Positions 33,502-47,192 of a stretch of 64,000 nucleotides of DNA are shown one piece after another. The notes below the pieces were generated by a model that was not told where the DNA came from, made no database searches, and saw nothing but the letters and a program-made list of their open reading frames with translations. This DNA comes from Aphidius gifuensis (taxonomy: Eukaryota > Arthropoda > Insecta > Hymenoptera > Braconidae), in assembly GCF_014905175.1 (NCBI RefSeq), contig NC_057789.1, positions 29,508,555 through 29,572,554 of the forward strand. Direction: 5' to 3'. The first letter of the stretch is position 1; the number at the start of each line of letters is the position of its first letter. A program made the translations under genes and the position numbers.

Positions 33502-35525
33502 ATTCAATTTACATATAAATTTAAATTAAAAATTATCATTACAAATTGTTATTTTTAATTATTTTTTCATAATGATAATATTGTCCATCGTATATTATCA
33601 CTGAATCTATATTTTTATAATTATAATATCAAAATAAATTAATTAAATTATTCAAAAAATAACAAAAAAAAAATCCACAAATAATATAGCCTATAATTAT
33701 CATTTAAATTGAAAAAATAAAAAAATAAAATAAATATATTTTGATGATTTAAAATTATTCACAAACTGATATTGCATAAAGTGTTGAAAGAGAATGCTAT
33801 AGTGAAAACCAACTGGTGGGTTAGAGGCATGAAGAAGGCAAGAAATGAAGAGCACTCTAGTCAACTTAACTCTACGAGGTGTGAAGCTTGCAAAGGCGTA
33901 AAGTACGTTGGGTTATAACGCGCACATACATAGAGCAAGAAGTACAAAAAGAGAGAGAGAGAGTGAGAGTGAAAGTAAAAGAGGGATTGAGCTTGCAACG
34001 TTTGTAGTGAAAAGCAAAAAGTGCATCCATTTCCTTTTGCTTTCTCTTCATCTTTGTATTGCTATTCTAAATTTTCCTACCCCTTTTGTGTGTACACACA
34101 CGCACAAATACAAACACTCATATATGAAAATTTATTCATCGTATATGAAATGGTCGACGGGATTTTCTAGCCAGCTGTGATGAATTGTCTTTTTCACGTG
34201 TTAATATTTTACACTACACTCATCACAATTTTACTTGCACACAGTCACATTTTACCACGTCATAACTTTGTAAATTTTTAAATTTATATATGTCAAGAAT
34301 TATGTCTTGTATTTTCATCACTTTCTTTTTTTATTTATTTATTTATTTAACTTTGAGTATTTTTTTTTTTATTTTTTTTATTCATTTAAATAAACTTGAG
34401 ACACTTGGAATTATTTAATTTTATTTTACTTGGAGGATTATTGTGTCGGATATATATTTTTATTGAAGATTATTTATATTTTATTTATTTAAATTTATGT
34501 ATATTTGAAATTGACGTGAATGTGGTATATGTTGAAAAATAATTCAAGTTGCTTTTGATGTGTGCTATTGTAAAAGTGTCACTCGGTAGATGGCTAGACA
34601 TCCTATTTACATTTATACACATACTCCAGTCATTTTTCATCTTTTCAACCATAAAAATTTGAAGGAAGCGTGCTAAGAGTTCCATGGAATATATGTCACA
34701 ACAAAATTGTCAAAAGTATCGTTATATGGTTGTGCTTTTTTTCCAAAAACATCGATTTACCGTAAAATATAATTTTTTTTTTTTTGCAAACTAGATTATT
34801 TTTTAAAATACATTCTCTAATAAATATCAGAAAAAAAAAAAAGATATAAATTAGTTATAAATCAAATGGACTAAAATAATTACTCAATGGAAAAATAAAA
34901 AATATAAAAATAATTTCGAAACTCGTAAACTGCGTTACTACTGATTGGATTTTTCGTAAAAAAAAATTGGTTGAAAAATTGGATTAAATTTTGGAAAAAT
35001 ATGAAATTGAGAAAAAAATAATATGAAATATATTTGTAGCTGGTGGATCGTTCAAAGAACTCGTGAATCATATACACATTCGGTGATTTAATCGTAAAGC
35101 ACAACACACCAGTAAAAATAAAAAAAGCAAATTTAAAATAACAAAAATAGGAATAATAAAAATAAAAAAAAAGTAAAACAAAATACAGACGATGTTATCA
35201 GGGAAGGTATAGCAAAACGTGCAAGTGCTGGAATTTTTTGATGCATGAATATGCAACTGCAAGTTTCCCCAGTGGTTAAACGTTCACGTTATCAAGCTGC
35301 CACTTGATTAATCCAAAAGCCACGTGCATGCATACATATTATTTAAAAAAAAAAAAATCAAATTCTCTCCTATTTTTTAAATTCTATTTATACCGTTGCA
35401 TCAAAATTAAAAATTCCAATATTTAATTAAACATTAGATCATTTTGAGTTTGCATTTAAAAAATTACAGGATAAATATAGCTAGTGTAGATATATGTAGT
35501 TTAAACTATGTATACACGATGAGTT
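33502..35525. other. AT-rich DNA, then a mixed island and a purine tract
   Basis: 33780-34260 is a mixed island. A GA-repeat lies at 33950-33964, followed by purine-rich sequence to 33990. CACGTG occurs at 34195-34200 and 35321-35326. The open frame from 33908 to 34180 is mostly Arg, Glu and Ser from the GA repeat, so I do not call it. Confidence 0.45.
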
Positions 35526-35844
35526 GTGAAACAGTTTACAAGATTGGACTTTGGCCTGAATATCTGTGCTAGAAATTTACAAAATTTACGAACTATACCT
35601 CATGCCATTGTGGCTACTCGACCTGTCCAGCTGTCGTTGTTCTATGCCGCGACTCAACACTCACCCTCTTCAATTTTGCCTGTACTCACTCTCTCTCATT
35701 TCCCACCCTTGTATTATTTTCCTCATCCCTTTAACCTTTATCAACGAGCTGGCATATATGGATGGTCGCATAAACATGCCGCGTCATCCGCATAACGTTG
35801 AGAGAAAACTAGTTGAAAATTCGCACGTTGTCCACAGCCATTAA
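35526..35844 (+). CDS. Candidate coding island with two overlapping frames
   Basis: Two plus-strand frames are open together. One (35526-35795) reads KQFTRLDFGLNICARNLQNL and ends RAGIYGWSHKHAASSA. The other (35566-35844) reads MLEIYKIYELYLMPLWLLDL and ends NVERKLVENSHVVHSH. The strand is C- and T-rich, which removes stop codons and can leave several frames open by chance. No splice sites or family support either, so at most one is real. Confidence 0.2.
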
Positions 35845-38800
35845 TGATCCAAGTTTTGGGCACCAATATAACACAAACCAAGCGTCAGATGGACACGACA
35901 TGTTCGAATATAACCCTCGAGATACTTTTCAAAATTTTAAAATATATTTACTCGATTATTGATTTTAAACTTTAATCACTGATTTTTTTTTTACATCTCA
36001 TCTTTTTGCTTATTTATATACTCCAACTAAAATATAATTTTTTATTGTACTTGATTTACATAAAAAAAAAAAAAATTTAATAGTGAATTATTTGTTGAAA
36101 TAAAACTGTGTTGCATTTTTGCAAAAGAATAATTATGTGTGGCTGAAAAAAAAAAAAAAAATGAAATATAAAACACTTTGAATGGAGTTGGTCGACAAGG
36201 GTTGGAAATAGATGAACAGGAAAAATAGAAATATATATTTATCCGGTTGGAAAGGCACAAGTACTGAGCTGAAGAAAAAAATATAAAAAATAAAAAAAAG
36301 TGAGGAAAAAGGGGTACGAGAAGAGACACTTTTAAATGTTACACACAAGGACCCACGGAAGCAGGACAAACATAAAACATCAGCCGGAAGATTACGACTG
36401 ACCTTGTCTTTTTCTCCAGCATCTAGCTTCACAACATCCTTCGGGATATTTTTTTCTTACATCCGCTTGATGCCACAGCAGTTTTTATGACCATTAAATA
36501 GATATTTATTAATAATACCTTCCAAAAAAAATAATACCTCAATACGTTCTTCTAAAATAAAATAAACAAAATGCAAAAAAAAAAATTCTAATTAAAATTA
36601 ATTTTAATCTTTTAATTATATATTTTTTTTAAATCTTTAAAATTAAAAATAACACAAGTATTTCTAATTTAAAAAAAAAAAAATACTAGAGTCACTGTAA
36701 ATTACACGTATGTCTGAGAAAAAATAAAAAAGGAATTTTTTTTTCATTTAAACTAGTCACACATTGTAGCTTCAAAGTTAATTTATCTTTTAGATTTTAA
36801 ATACCATAAGATTCACGCCAACTGCCGGAATAAATGCACAAGAGTCTTCTCAACTTACTTTAAGTCATTTTTAATTAAAACTCAACTGTGTCATTTTTTA
36901 AAAATTGGAACAGTTGGTGAGACACAAAGAACAACTGGGTGCAAAATAGAAATGATAAAAAAAAAAAATAAAAAATATAATAATAATAATAATAATATAT
37001 AGATGTACAATGTTGCATCCCCGAGGGCTTCATTCTCTCAAAAGAGGCTGGCCCTCTTTTTATTCAGTCTTTACTATATTTTTTTATTTTATTTTTCCCT
37101 CTTTATGTAGTTTTTTTTTTGTCTCTGTCACTCGTTGCACAGTGCTCATACTACTTTCATTACATTTTATCGTCGCTCAGTTTTTTCCTTTTTTTTTTAA
37201 GAGCCCTGTATGCTCGTCTATTTTTTAATTCACCAAGCACCACCAGCAGCTCCAGCACCAGTGGTTCAGTATATGTATATAACGAGTAAACCTTTCTTAG
37301 ACATTGTACCACGACTATATTAACCTCGTAACTCTCATGGCAAAGTGAAACGTAAGAGCTGCTTTGAGCTGGCCGGCTTTTAGCAGCTACATTTACTTTT
37401 TATTTATTTATTTAATTTTTTTTTTTTCTTTCTTTTTCATATTGTGTTTATAATCAAGTACAGTGATTATGAAAAAAAAAATTTTAATAACTCAAATGAC
37501 AAGCAAGTAAAAAATTTTATAAAATTAACAAAGAAATATATTTAAGATTTTTCTTTATCATAATAATTTATTAAAATTTAAATCTTTTGTTTTACATTTT
37601 ATAAATAAATAAATAAACTAAATGGTAAAAAAAAAAATGGTAAAAATTTGTGAATAAAAAAAGCTTTTAAATGAATTAAATTTTCAATGGACGAGAGTAT
37701 TTTAATTTAGTCAATAGTGATGGTCCATTTTGATCACCAGCTGAAAGAGAAAAAGGACAACTGGACAGCTATGATATTCAGAGCGAATGGATACACAGTA
37801 ATTCAGTCGAATAGACTGATCGTTAAATTAAACAGACTCGTTACAATGACCAAACATTCAACTGAAGGCTCACGAATATTGCTCATTGAAAAATAATAAA
37901 GAAAAAAAAATTATGTGAATACCATAATTTTATAATTTAAGCAATGCTTTAAATGCAGTTTAAATATTTTAGTCACGTACTCTCGATAACTTTGATGATG
38001 TAATATAATTTTATCTTTTGACAGTTTCATGCAACAATAAAATGACTCAACTGAAATTCTTGTTTGTCGATTGATTTTATTTTAAATAAAAATTTGCATA
38101 AATTTAATTCTAAATGACTTATTTAGTATAGAAATATTTAACACATGTGTTTAATGAATTAAGTCTTTCAAAAAAATTTTAATAATTACATTTTAAATTA
38201 TTGGCAATCACGGAATTTTAGTTTTGTCATATAAATTACTTCTTGCTTTATATATTAAATGAACAAACTCATACTGCTTGTAACTTTTATAATAGCTGAA
38301 TTAAAAAATCGTATAGCTGGCGTCATATTGTCGGTGAGCTTTTTGGCAAAGCCCACTGTAATAATATTTTTCTGCGGATATAACGAGTATCATGGATATT
38401 ATTTATTTTTTTTATTTTAAATTTTTCTACATTATGAAAAATTATTTGAAAATTTATCTGTAATTATTCACTAAAATTCATGCATCGTTGTTATCTTTTT
38501 TATTTACAAAAAATCATCTACAAAAATATAAAAATTAATTATTCATTTTTTTGATAATATTATCGTTGGATAATAATTATATATTTTTTATCAATTAATG
38601 ACTGAGTATATGAATATTGTAAAGCAATTTAATGCACGCTGTCTGGTTTTGTTAGCCCAACAAAATATACACACACTCTCGAGCTTTAATGATGAAAAAG
38701 CACACAGTAGCTTTGAGTATACACAAAAACTGGTTAAACGTTTGGTAATTTAAAAAATATAAATTCCAAACTATTGTTGCTATAAAATTAATATACTGCT

Positions 38801-41689
38801 GAGTTATTGTATTAATTTTAAAATAGTATTATTCATTTTGTGCTTTGTACAAATCTATAAACGATTTTGTTTATCAAACGGGATGAAAAATAATGAGAAT
38901 AATTGTCAAAAGATAAATTCAAATATTGTGAAATACAATTACGAATTGAATATATATATTTTTTGTTTGGTCATCTGTATCAATCGATAGATAAAATATA
39001 TATAAACGAATTTAAATTGTTGACTTTTCTTGGTATTTTATTTTTTTTATTATTTCCTTCTTCACTTTTATTTGGTATTTGCAAATTTAATTTTAGCTTG
39101 TCGTTTTGAGTAAGGCACGAAAGCTCGAAGTAATACCTCGGCAATCGTCACCGTTGGAGTGACGTTAAATTAGATAACATAACCACTCGACTCTCTCTTG
39201 GTATAACCATGCTATATATTTAAGTAAATGTAGCCAGAAAATTTTCTCTCGAAATTTAAAGATTCAAAAAAGCATGATGTTCAATGGTGTGAAAAGTAGG
39301 TGTGATTATTTCCATCATTTTTTGCTTGAATAAATTTTTTTCTCGTTATGTTAGTGATACGAATTTGACACTGTAAAATATTATATTTATTTGATCATTA
39401 AAAAATTGAAAATTTTTCCGATCTAAAAATCTAAAAAGCAAAAAAATACCTGACGATGTTTTTAATTTGTAAAATGAATATTATTAATAAATTTTTAATT
39501 ATTAAAAAGACTTGAAAATTATTTTGATACAATTTTTTAAATAGAATTAATAAATTTTCATTTAAAAATTTTCTTATTTGTATTTTAAAATAAGTTAATA
39601 ATAGATTTGCAAATTTTTTGATTATTTTAAAGTTAGACAATGTAACGTCAGCAATATCTTCATTTATACTGATTCAAATGTTCAGGGTCACAAGCACAAA
39701 AGTCACCTATATCCACAACTCAAGCTTTTGAATTTACTCAAGTCTGTTCGGACAAGGATAGCCTTGGTACTCTTGCAAATATTGACCTAACGTTCTTCAA
39801 CTACTATAAAATTAGCTTGTACATATAACATAGCTCCTTGGCAAAAAGCTCTTCTCTTCTCTCGTATAGCTTTTAGTTGAGCTGTACTAAAGTAACGTCA
39901 AAGTTCATGTCTTCCAGCCAATGTAATTCTCACTGTGTATATCTCCTAGTTATCATTTTATTATTATTATTTCCTCTCTTTTTTTTTTTATTTTATTACA
40001 TTAACTTTTGTGTTTTATTAAGTAAGCACTTTTAAAAGTAAATATGAACAGACAATTTACACATGAATATTTTATTTCTTGATTAAAAATCAACTTGGTT
40101 TTTTTTTAAATAAAAAAATTCTATTTTTAAATGAAATTATTTAAAAAATTAAAATTTGTATTTTTTTTTTTTTTTTTTGAATAAAGTAAGCTGTTGATTA
40201 ACGAAAAAAAAATTAAAAGAAAAATTTAAATTATGCCTGATATTTTAAAAATTCAAAAATGCAAAATAAATTAAAATTTGTATTTTTTTTTTTTTAAAGT
40301 AAATTGTTAATTAATAAATTGTAATGAAAAAAAATAAAATAAATAAAATTATTACTAATATTGTAAAATTTAAAAAATGCAAAATAAAATTAAAGTAAAA
40401 AATTAATAATAAAAAAAATAATATCAAGAAGAATGCAATTTTTCTTATTGTTTTTTTTTTTTTCTTTCGATTGTTTTTAAACTCTTGAAAATTTTAATTA
40501 AAAGTTTTATATTATTTTGCGGTTGTTTAAAATAAAGCTTGTCACTCGTATTACATATAAAAAAAATTTAAATATTTTCTTATTTCAAGTTTACCATATT
40601 GTTTTTTTTTTTTTTTTTTTTTATTATACTGTCATAAACTTTTATAAAATTTTAAAAAGTTAAATTTGACACTGATCCTAATGGAAATCTTTTGTCACTC
40701 AAAAAAATAAATATTTTCATGAGGCTATTTGTATTATTCAACCACAAACATTTGTCTCGTCATATTTTTTTTATTTTTTATTATCATCTCCTTTATTTTT
40801 CTCTTCTTACAATCATTTATCTTCATGGCAATTTATAAATTTAACACTATATTTGTTATAACTGAAAAAACAGTTATTATTTTCTTGAATAATGTGAAGA
40901 ATAATAAACATTTTATATCTCAAAAAATAATCATTTGTCATGCGTCCAAATAAAATACATATAAATGTTATAATAAATTTACAAGTGTAAAAAAAATATA
41001 TACTTTTATAAAAGTACACAAATTGCCAAGAGATATGATCACAAGTAGCAGATAGTTTTATTTTAAATGGTTAAATTTATCCATTGTAAATGATTGAGGG
41101 AGTTTTTTTTTTTTTTATTCAAGTATCTTTAAGATTGATAAATTTTGTGAGTAACGCCCTTTCTGGTTTGGCAAAAAGCCACATTTTCATATTCGATTGT
41201 GATCTGTATATTATTATACCATCCTATCAAGATTACTTAAATCAACTAGTTATTGTTCTTTTAATAAAAAAATTATTTCACCAAAACAAAATGATTTTTT
41301 TTTTCACTCATAATCATTATTCAAAATAGAAAAAATAATATTTATATAAAAATTAAAATTACATTTGTTTATCAATTGAATTATTTATTTATTTATTTAA
41401 ATTATTTTTTCTATCAGTTAAATTACAGCCAATTTAAAATTTGAAAAATCATTTGTAATTTTAAATTTATCTAACCACTAAAATTCTTGGCGCTCTTTGG
41501 AAAAATATATTGTTGATTTTCATGATAATTCCAAATACCAAAGCAGCTCTACGACTTTATATAGGTATATATATTTTTCATTCTATAGAATTCGACCAGT
41601 CTGAAAAATCATGTCGTGAGATTTTATGCGAGTGTTTGCAGTCCTTAGTGACTCTTTGCAATTCTACCATCTTCAAATACATATATATA
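35845..41689. other. Long AT-rich stretch with minor islands
   Basis: Islands: 36170-36480, 36760-37060, 37220-37400 (CACCACCAGCAGCTCCAGC), 37700-37890, 38280-38400, 39100-39230 and 39640-39960. None has a splice-supported frame. 40020-41480 is extremely AT-rich, with T runs up to about 23 bases near 40601. No RNA gene or transposon was seen. Confidence 0.45.
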
Positions 41690-42126
41690 TATTTAGAGCT
41701 TGCATTGGAACCGATTTGCGAGGATTCACCCTGACAAAAAAGCCAGAAAGCTATATAGAATACTTGGATTTACATTGATAATGCATACGCCAGGAAGTTG
41801 CCATTGGAATGGATCAAGTCAAACTGGGATGGGTGCAAAAATCGACGCGTTGAAATCCCAGTTTCTATCCGCAAGGGATACAGTAAATCTTTCCATTTTA
41901 TCATACTATTTTTTTCTTTTTTATTTCTATTTCTATCCATCTATCTATCTTTCTCTATTTATCAACATTGCTTGTTATGTAAATTTTTAAAAATTCATCT
42001 TTAGTACAGTAAATCTTAAAACAAAAAAAAAATTTAAAAACCAAATACAAATATTGATTATTTTTAAAGAAAAAAAAAAAGGTTGTTATTATGATCGTCT
42101 TTTTATTTTTTTCTTTTACTGGCAAG
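41690..42126 (+). other. Moderate-GC island upstream of a candidate exon
   Basis: 41690-41890 has two protein-like plus-strand frames (HWNRFARIHPDKKARKLYR and MPLEWIKSNWDGCKNRRVEI) of 35-65 codons. Both are open because the patch is short and GC-rich. 41900-42100 is pyrimidine-rich, then A-rich. The stretch just before 42126 (TTTATTTTTTTCTTTTACTG) is a good acceptor tract for the next candidate. Confidence 0.3.
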
Positions 42127-42398
42127 ACACGCTTGACGATTATACAGTAACATCCGGCTCGTTTATCATTCTAGAGCACATAATGGTATGGCAGTACAGT
42201 CGAAAGAGAGAGCGAGAGCAATCTATCTCCTGCGGTAAGATGGCCAGACTCTTATGCCTAAAACTAGGGAATGAGAATTTTGGGGTAGAATGGGCTAAAG
42301 CCGCGAAGACCGACACAAGAGAATTGGGGGTTGATGGTGGTATTGCAACCACATCTGGACTGCCTCCAAGAACCTTCAAGACACCCTGGAATCCATGA
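42127..42398 (+). CDS. Candidate exon, unrecognised
   Basis: A pyrimidine-rich tract ending CTGGCAAG (42119-42126) is followed by an open frame to TGA at 42396: DTLDDYTVTSGSFIILEHIM, then MARLLCLKLGNENFGVEWAK, ending PPRTFKTPWNP. It could be a terminal exon with AATAAA near 42504, or end earlier at the strong donor CTGCG|GTAAGA (exon 42127-42234, two bases before and one after). GC-rich codon use supports coding. The minus strand is also open across 42140-42415 (from MAPDSSHGFQGVLKV), so strand is not certain. No family is recognised. Confidence 0.3.
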
Positions 42399-42785
42399 CT
42401 AGAGTCTGGGGCCACTGGGCTGGGTTCAGAAGATATACTTCATAAATTTAACATTGGTATAACCCAACAACCACGTGTACTGTTTTCAACCAATTATTAT
42501 AAATAAAATGTTACCAGGCGTAATGACAAACGGCAGAGTCAGAGAATATTCTATATACAAGCCAGAAATTCCATCGTAAGCCCTCACCAATGGGCTTCAA
42601 GCTATATATTTTTCTTTTACCCTTGCTATATTTATTCTCATGCCCCTGTCTCATATATATCTCTATTTTTTTTTTTTTTTTTCATAATAATAACGAGTGT
42701 ATTAATCATTTAGACTTGAAAAATTTTTTGAATTAAAAAAATGCTTAGCTATTTAATATAAATTAATTTTTAATTTTTTTTATAT
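42399..42785. other. Mixed then T-rich non-coding DNA
   Basis: 42400-42640 is moderate-GC, with CACGTG at 42472-42477 and AATAAA at about 42503. 42660-42785 is T-rich and leads into the TTTA microsatellite. Confidence 0.5.
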
Positions 42786-42862
42786 TTATTTATTTATTTA
42801 TTTATTTATTTTTTTATTTATTTATTTATTCATTTATTTATTTATTTATTTATTTATTTATT
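42786..42862 (+). repeat. (TTTA)n microsatellite
   Basis: About 19 tetranucleotide units with two interruptions: a T-rich slip near 42810 and a CATT unit near 42831. Confidence 0.9.
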
Positions 42863-44682
42863 GTAAATAGAGTGTTTTTAAAACTGACAGATTATGATAA
42901 ATACAGTTGAGAATTTAATATATAAAAATAAATAAATGTATAAGGGAAAATGAAAAAGAAAAAAATAAAAAAAAAATACAGTGTGATTTCATTTGGCAAG
43001 CTCAACGACTCATAAATAAAATTCTAGGCCCAGCTTGTATCGTGATTACGGGCATATTACGTCTGTCAAGACGGCAAAGTTTCTCCTTGATAGTTGTTAT
43101 TTAGAAATGGCTATAGCAGATGTCTTTCTTTGGCAGAGTTTTCTGGCTCTCACACTGTTCATATCATAGCCTCAAGAGCTCTTTTACTAAACCCCATCTA
43201 CACTTAATAGTTTTTCGTGGTTTTGTTCATTTATATATTTCTCTTTCACATTATTTTATTCTCTTTATTATTATTTTCTCTTCATAGTTTAACGGAAATT
43301 GTCACCAAGAAAATTACTGGTATTCTATGTCGCCAGAAAATATCCAATTACAAAAAGAATGAGATATTTTTTTAACCAAGTTTTAAACATCACTTTTACT
43401 ACACTACGTTGGCCTAAATTAAAGACAAAAGTGAAACTTGTAATGAGCTTTTTTTTTAGTCTACTGTATATTGAGGGAAATTAATTTAAAAAAAAATTAT
43501 TGAAAGAAATTAACTTTGATTTATTTTCATAGATTAATTATGAAGACATTTATTGCAACTTTTTTCCTGATAGCTTACTCTCATTTATTTCAACATAATT
43601 AAATTATAAATTCATTAAAAAAATACGAGAGATATTTAATTTATCTATTATACACTTGGGAAAAAAATTTGTAATATTAAAAAAAAAAAAAACTATTATA
43701 CAAATTTAAAGTTTAAATTTTACTAATTTAAGTTCAAAAAAATTATACGTGTAATTTTTTTTTTCTCTTAGATTTAAATTAATAAAAAAATGTGGAAAGA
43801 ATAATAATTTTTTTATGGAAAAATTAAATAAATAAGTGAGTTGTAAATTTTTTTACAAAGAAAAAAATATTTTTTCAATTTGTTAAACTTTTTATGTTTT
43901 TGACACATTTCAAATATTTATTATAATAATTGCAATATTTATTTTTATCTTGAAAAAATATTGTTATAAAAAATACGACAATTTGATCAAAGTATAATGA
44001 TCCTCATTTTTTTTTATTTCATTTTTTTAAACCGCATATAAAATATCATTAAAATGATGCAAAAATGTAAGATGTTTGTTTCTTTGAAACTCAAGGATCG
44101 CGACAAATCTTGGTAAAGCAAGTAGAAAATATTTTTTTAATACGAGTAAAAGAGAAATAAAAAAAAATCTCGTTGATGCTTGAATCAACAACATGAATCC
44201 AACAGTAAAAAAAATAAAAATTCTTTTTTATGTATATATATTCTTCAAGAAAAAAAAAAAAAAAGTAAAAAAAAAAAATAAACAACGACTAGAATATATT
44301 TTTGAAAGGTGGTAAAAAATATATATTTTTTCGGAATAAATTTATTTGAATATTTTAACGCCACAATTTAACCGATTTGTTTATTTATCACACTTGTTTA
44401 TATATGTAGAATCGTAAATGGCAATGACATAAAGATAACAAAGTTTTTATTTTTACAGGATAGTAAAAAAAAATTATATACATACTTAAGGGTCGTTGTC
44501 ATTTAGAAAATAGACACTTAAATATTTTTATTTTCACTATTTCTTTTTATATGAATTTTCACGTTAAATTATCAATTAAAAAATTATGAAACAATGTTTT
44601 TTATTTTTATTTTTTCAACAAGTTTTAAGTTAAAAAAATTTAAAGATTAATCCAGGACAAACATTTATTTGTCAAACTGTAA
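42863..44682. other. Mixed island, then AT-rich DNA
   Basis: 42990-43200 and 43290-43460 are moderate-GC. The second has a short open plus frame (MSPRKLLVFYVARKYPITK) without splice support. 43480-44680 is AT-rich with A runs near 44250-44280. Nothing else is seen. Confidence 0.45.
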
Positions 44683-44946
44683 TTCAAGTTGTCTCACACA
44701 CTTGGAGTGAAAGACGAGCAGCCAGTTGGTGTATATGATCATGTCTTCAACATCTGGCATAACTGTCTTGCTTGGTATTCCATGGATGTTTCTCTCTATG
44801 TCCATTTGGCAATGCATACACATACTGAGAAAACTGAGCTTTATCTGGTATGTGTAACTTTGCGACAGTTACACCACAAACACGATTGTCGGTACCATTG
44901 TACAGTTACAAGTGTTATATATACTGTACCACCTTCATCTCGTTAA
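44683..44946 (+). CDS. Candidate open frame of ~87 codons, unrecognised
   Basis: The frame is open from a TAA at 44680 to the stop at 44944. An acceptor-like AATTCAAG ends at 44688, after which it reads LSHTLGVKDEQPVGVYDHVF, then NIWHNCLAWYSMDV and, further on, TEKTELYLVCVTLRQLH. His and Cys are frequent but no zinc-finger spacing is evident. It has no in-frame ATG near the start, so it would have to be an internal or terminal exon. No family is recognised. Confidence 0.22.
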   Translation, partial: FKLSHTLGVKDEQPVGVYDHVFNIWHNCLAWYSMDVSLYVHLAMHTHTEKTELYLVCVTLRQLHHKHDCRYHCTVTSVIYTVPPSSR

Positions 44947-46287
44947 TACAAGATGTGTGCATCTAGCTTTTTGGTTAATGTATATAAGTGGTACATGAGT
45001 ACATGTACTTAAACATCCTATGCATATGTGAAATTTTAACCGCAATTGCTCTTTAGCTTACGGGTTAATTCACAATTATTTATATCGTGATTTATATTGA
45101 CTTAATAATTTTATCGATTATTAATTATAATTATTCGAGCTTCAATTGAATAATATTATCATGATTTTACAGTATATTCAAGTCGTAAGTAGATTATTTT
45201 TAAATTGGCTGACTATTTTATTTTTATACTACTTGATTTGTGCTCAAGTAAATAAGGGTAAATTATATTTATTATAAATCTGAATATTTGGCTGGAGCAT
45301 AAATTATTAATTAGAAAAATTATTTAATTGACAATTTTCGTATTTTGATCTTAATTTTTGTTTATAATTAAACTGAACGAAGAAATTACTTGAAAATTTT
45401 TGTGAATATTCTAGAAAGACTACTTAATAGTTAAGAGCAATTCAATTTTGAATGAAATATCTTTATACAGAGATATAAATTAATTAACCCGGAAAATAGT
45501 AATTACACTTGTCAATTTTTGCAATTAGATCTTAATCGTTTTACAACTAATAAACGTGTCGATGAAATGGCTTTAAAATTTATTGGAATATAGTTGAGAC
45601 ACCACTCGAATAAAATTGTGAAAAATAAATTTTTATCTAAAGAAATACATTTTTCTTTGACAAAAAAGAAATTGACTCAATTCCAAATTTATATATCCAA
45701 TTTAATTTGAATATTTTTTGTTCCACTTGAATAAAAAAATAATTATAAATTTAAGTAATACAAAAATTAAATATTCATTTAATCTAAAAGCAAAAAATTT
45801 AAAAACATTTTTCTAAATAAAAAAAAATCTCAATTATTTTAAAAATGAATTATTAGCCTTTTTCTTTAATTTAAATAATTCTCTACTCCACATCACATGA
45901 AAACTCATGGATGTGATTAAAATGGAAAACACAAAACAACCACAAAAGCGACACACAAAATATCGACGAGATTACATCGCGTTGCAGTTCTCTGGCCAAC
46001 GGATAATGCAAATGTAAATGTGATGGTAAATTATTCCAGGCTAAAATGAATTAAAATGACACTGAAATATACACAGCTAACCAACATTCATAAATTGTTT
46101 ATGTTCATATGTAAAATTCAAGCGTCACGTTGTAATTATAGATGTTCATTTTTCGTCGTCGTCGTTTTTTTAAAAAATCTTTTATCTGAAATTTTATTCG
46201 TTCAGGTTTTATGTATTTTAGCGTAGTGAAAAAAATAAAAAAAAAAAATATTAAAAGGAGTTAAAGATCTCGGTAGGTGGTGTCTAG
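44947..46287. other. AT-rich non-coding DNA
   Basis: 44950-45060 is the tail of the island. 45060-45890 is AT-rich without features. 45890-46030 is moderate-GC with no frame. A (CGT)4-like stretch lies at about 46155-46166. Confidence 0.5.
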
Positions 46288-46500
46288 CACTATGGTAGTC
46301 GGGTGCCATTACCAGCTGAGAATAACGCTGTTGGGGTAGACGCGTTTGAATGGAACGACGCGAGTAACACCGTTCTCGCATTACGTTACTTTCAAGTAGA
46401 TTTATTATATCAAGCATCTAACCATGAAAGACGCCATTCCTTAATCTACTTTCATACTTGTGTGAATTTTATAAGTAATAAAATTGAATTTTACCGTTAG
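46288..46500 (+). CDS. Candidate exon in a CpG-rich island
   Basis: After an acceptor-like GGTGTCTAG (AG at 46286-46287) the frame reads HYGSRVPLPAENNAVGVDAF, EWNDASNTVLALRYFQ, and can end at the donor-like TTTCAA|GTAGAT (46395/46396) or run to TAG at 46498. CpG density is unusually high for this window. The minus strand has a competing block with the acceptor CGTTATTCTCAG. I recognise no family, and a CpG-rich regulatory element is an alternative. Confidence 0.25.
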   Translation, partial: HYGSRVPLPAENNAVGVDAFEWNDASNTVLALRYFQVDLLYQASNHERRHSLIYFHTCVNFISNKIEFYR

Positions 46501-47192
46501 CATAAATGCTCATTATATTTTATTAAAATTCACTCATTTTGTCACATAAAACCATCTTGTTACACTCATTATAACATTCAACATTCATACTGTAATTATG
46601 AAATGAAAAAAAAAATTAAAAATATCAAACTTTTAAATTGTAAGATTTGCAAACATTTGAAGAAAAAGAATTTGCATCATCCATGAGTCATGACAAGCAT
46701 TAAATTACTTTAATTAAATTTAAATAATTTCTAATTACCACTATAGAATTTACAGAATTTTTTTTGATATAAAAATACAAAAAAAAAAAAATATAAATAA
46801 ATTTTCCTCTACAAAAAAAAAAAAAAAAAAAAAATTAATCGATTCGTCAACTTGAATATGAAATTATAAATTTTTTAAGAATAAAATTGATCATTCATTT
46901 TTGAATTGTAAAGTTAAATTATCTCTTGAAAAAAAAAAACAATCTAAAATTTATTCATGAATTTTATTCATATTTTTTTTTTCAAAAAATTAATTCACAG
47001 TGAGATTAAATTTTACTGATATCATTGAATAAAAAATGGATTTATTAAAAATACAGTTTTTAGATTCGCTCGTTGTTTTTTTTTTTTTTTTCTTTCTAAT
47101 AAAAAATAGTTGACATTAGAAAAAAAAAAAAAAAAAAATTGAAACGTACAGGATGAATTTGTGAATATATGTATACGTATTGAATGTTAGCA
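46501..47192. other. AT-rich non-coding DNA
   Basis: Includes A runs at 46813-46834 (22 bases) and about 47120-47138, and a T run near 47075. Nothing else is seen. Confidence 0.6.

Noticed and set aside
33908..34180. 90-residue plus frame with an RERESESES stretch
   Set aside because: The central part is a translated GA microsatellite and the flanks have no splice support.
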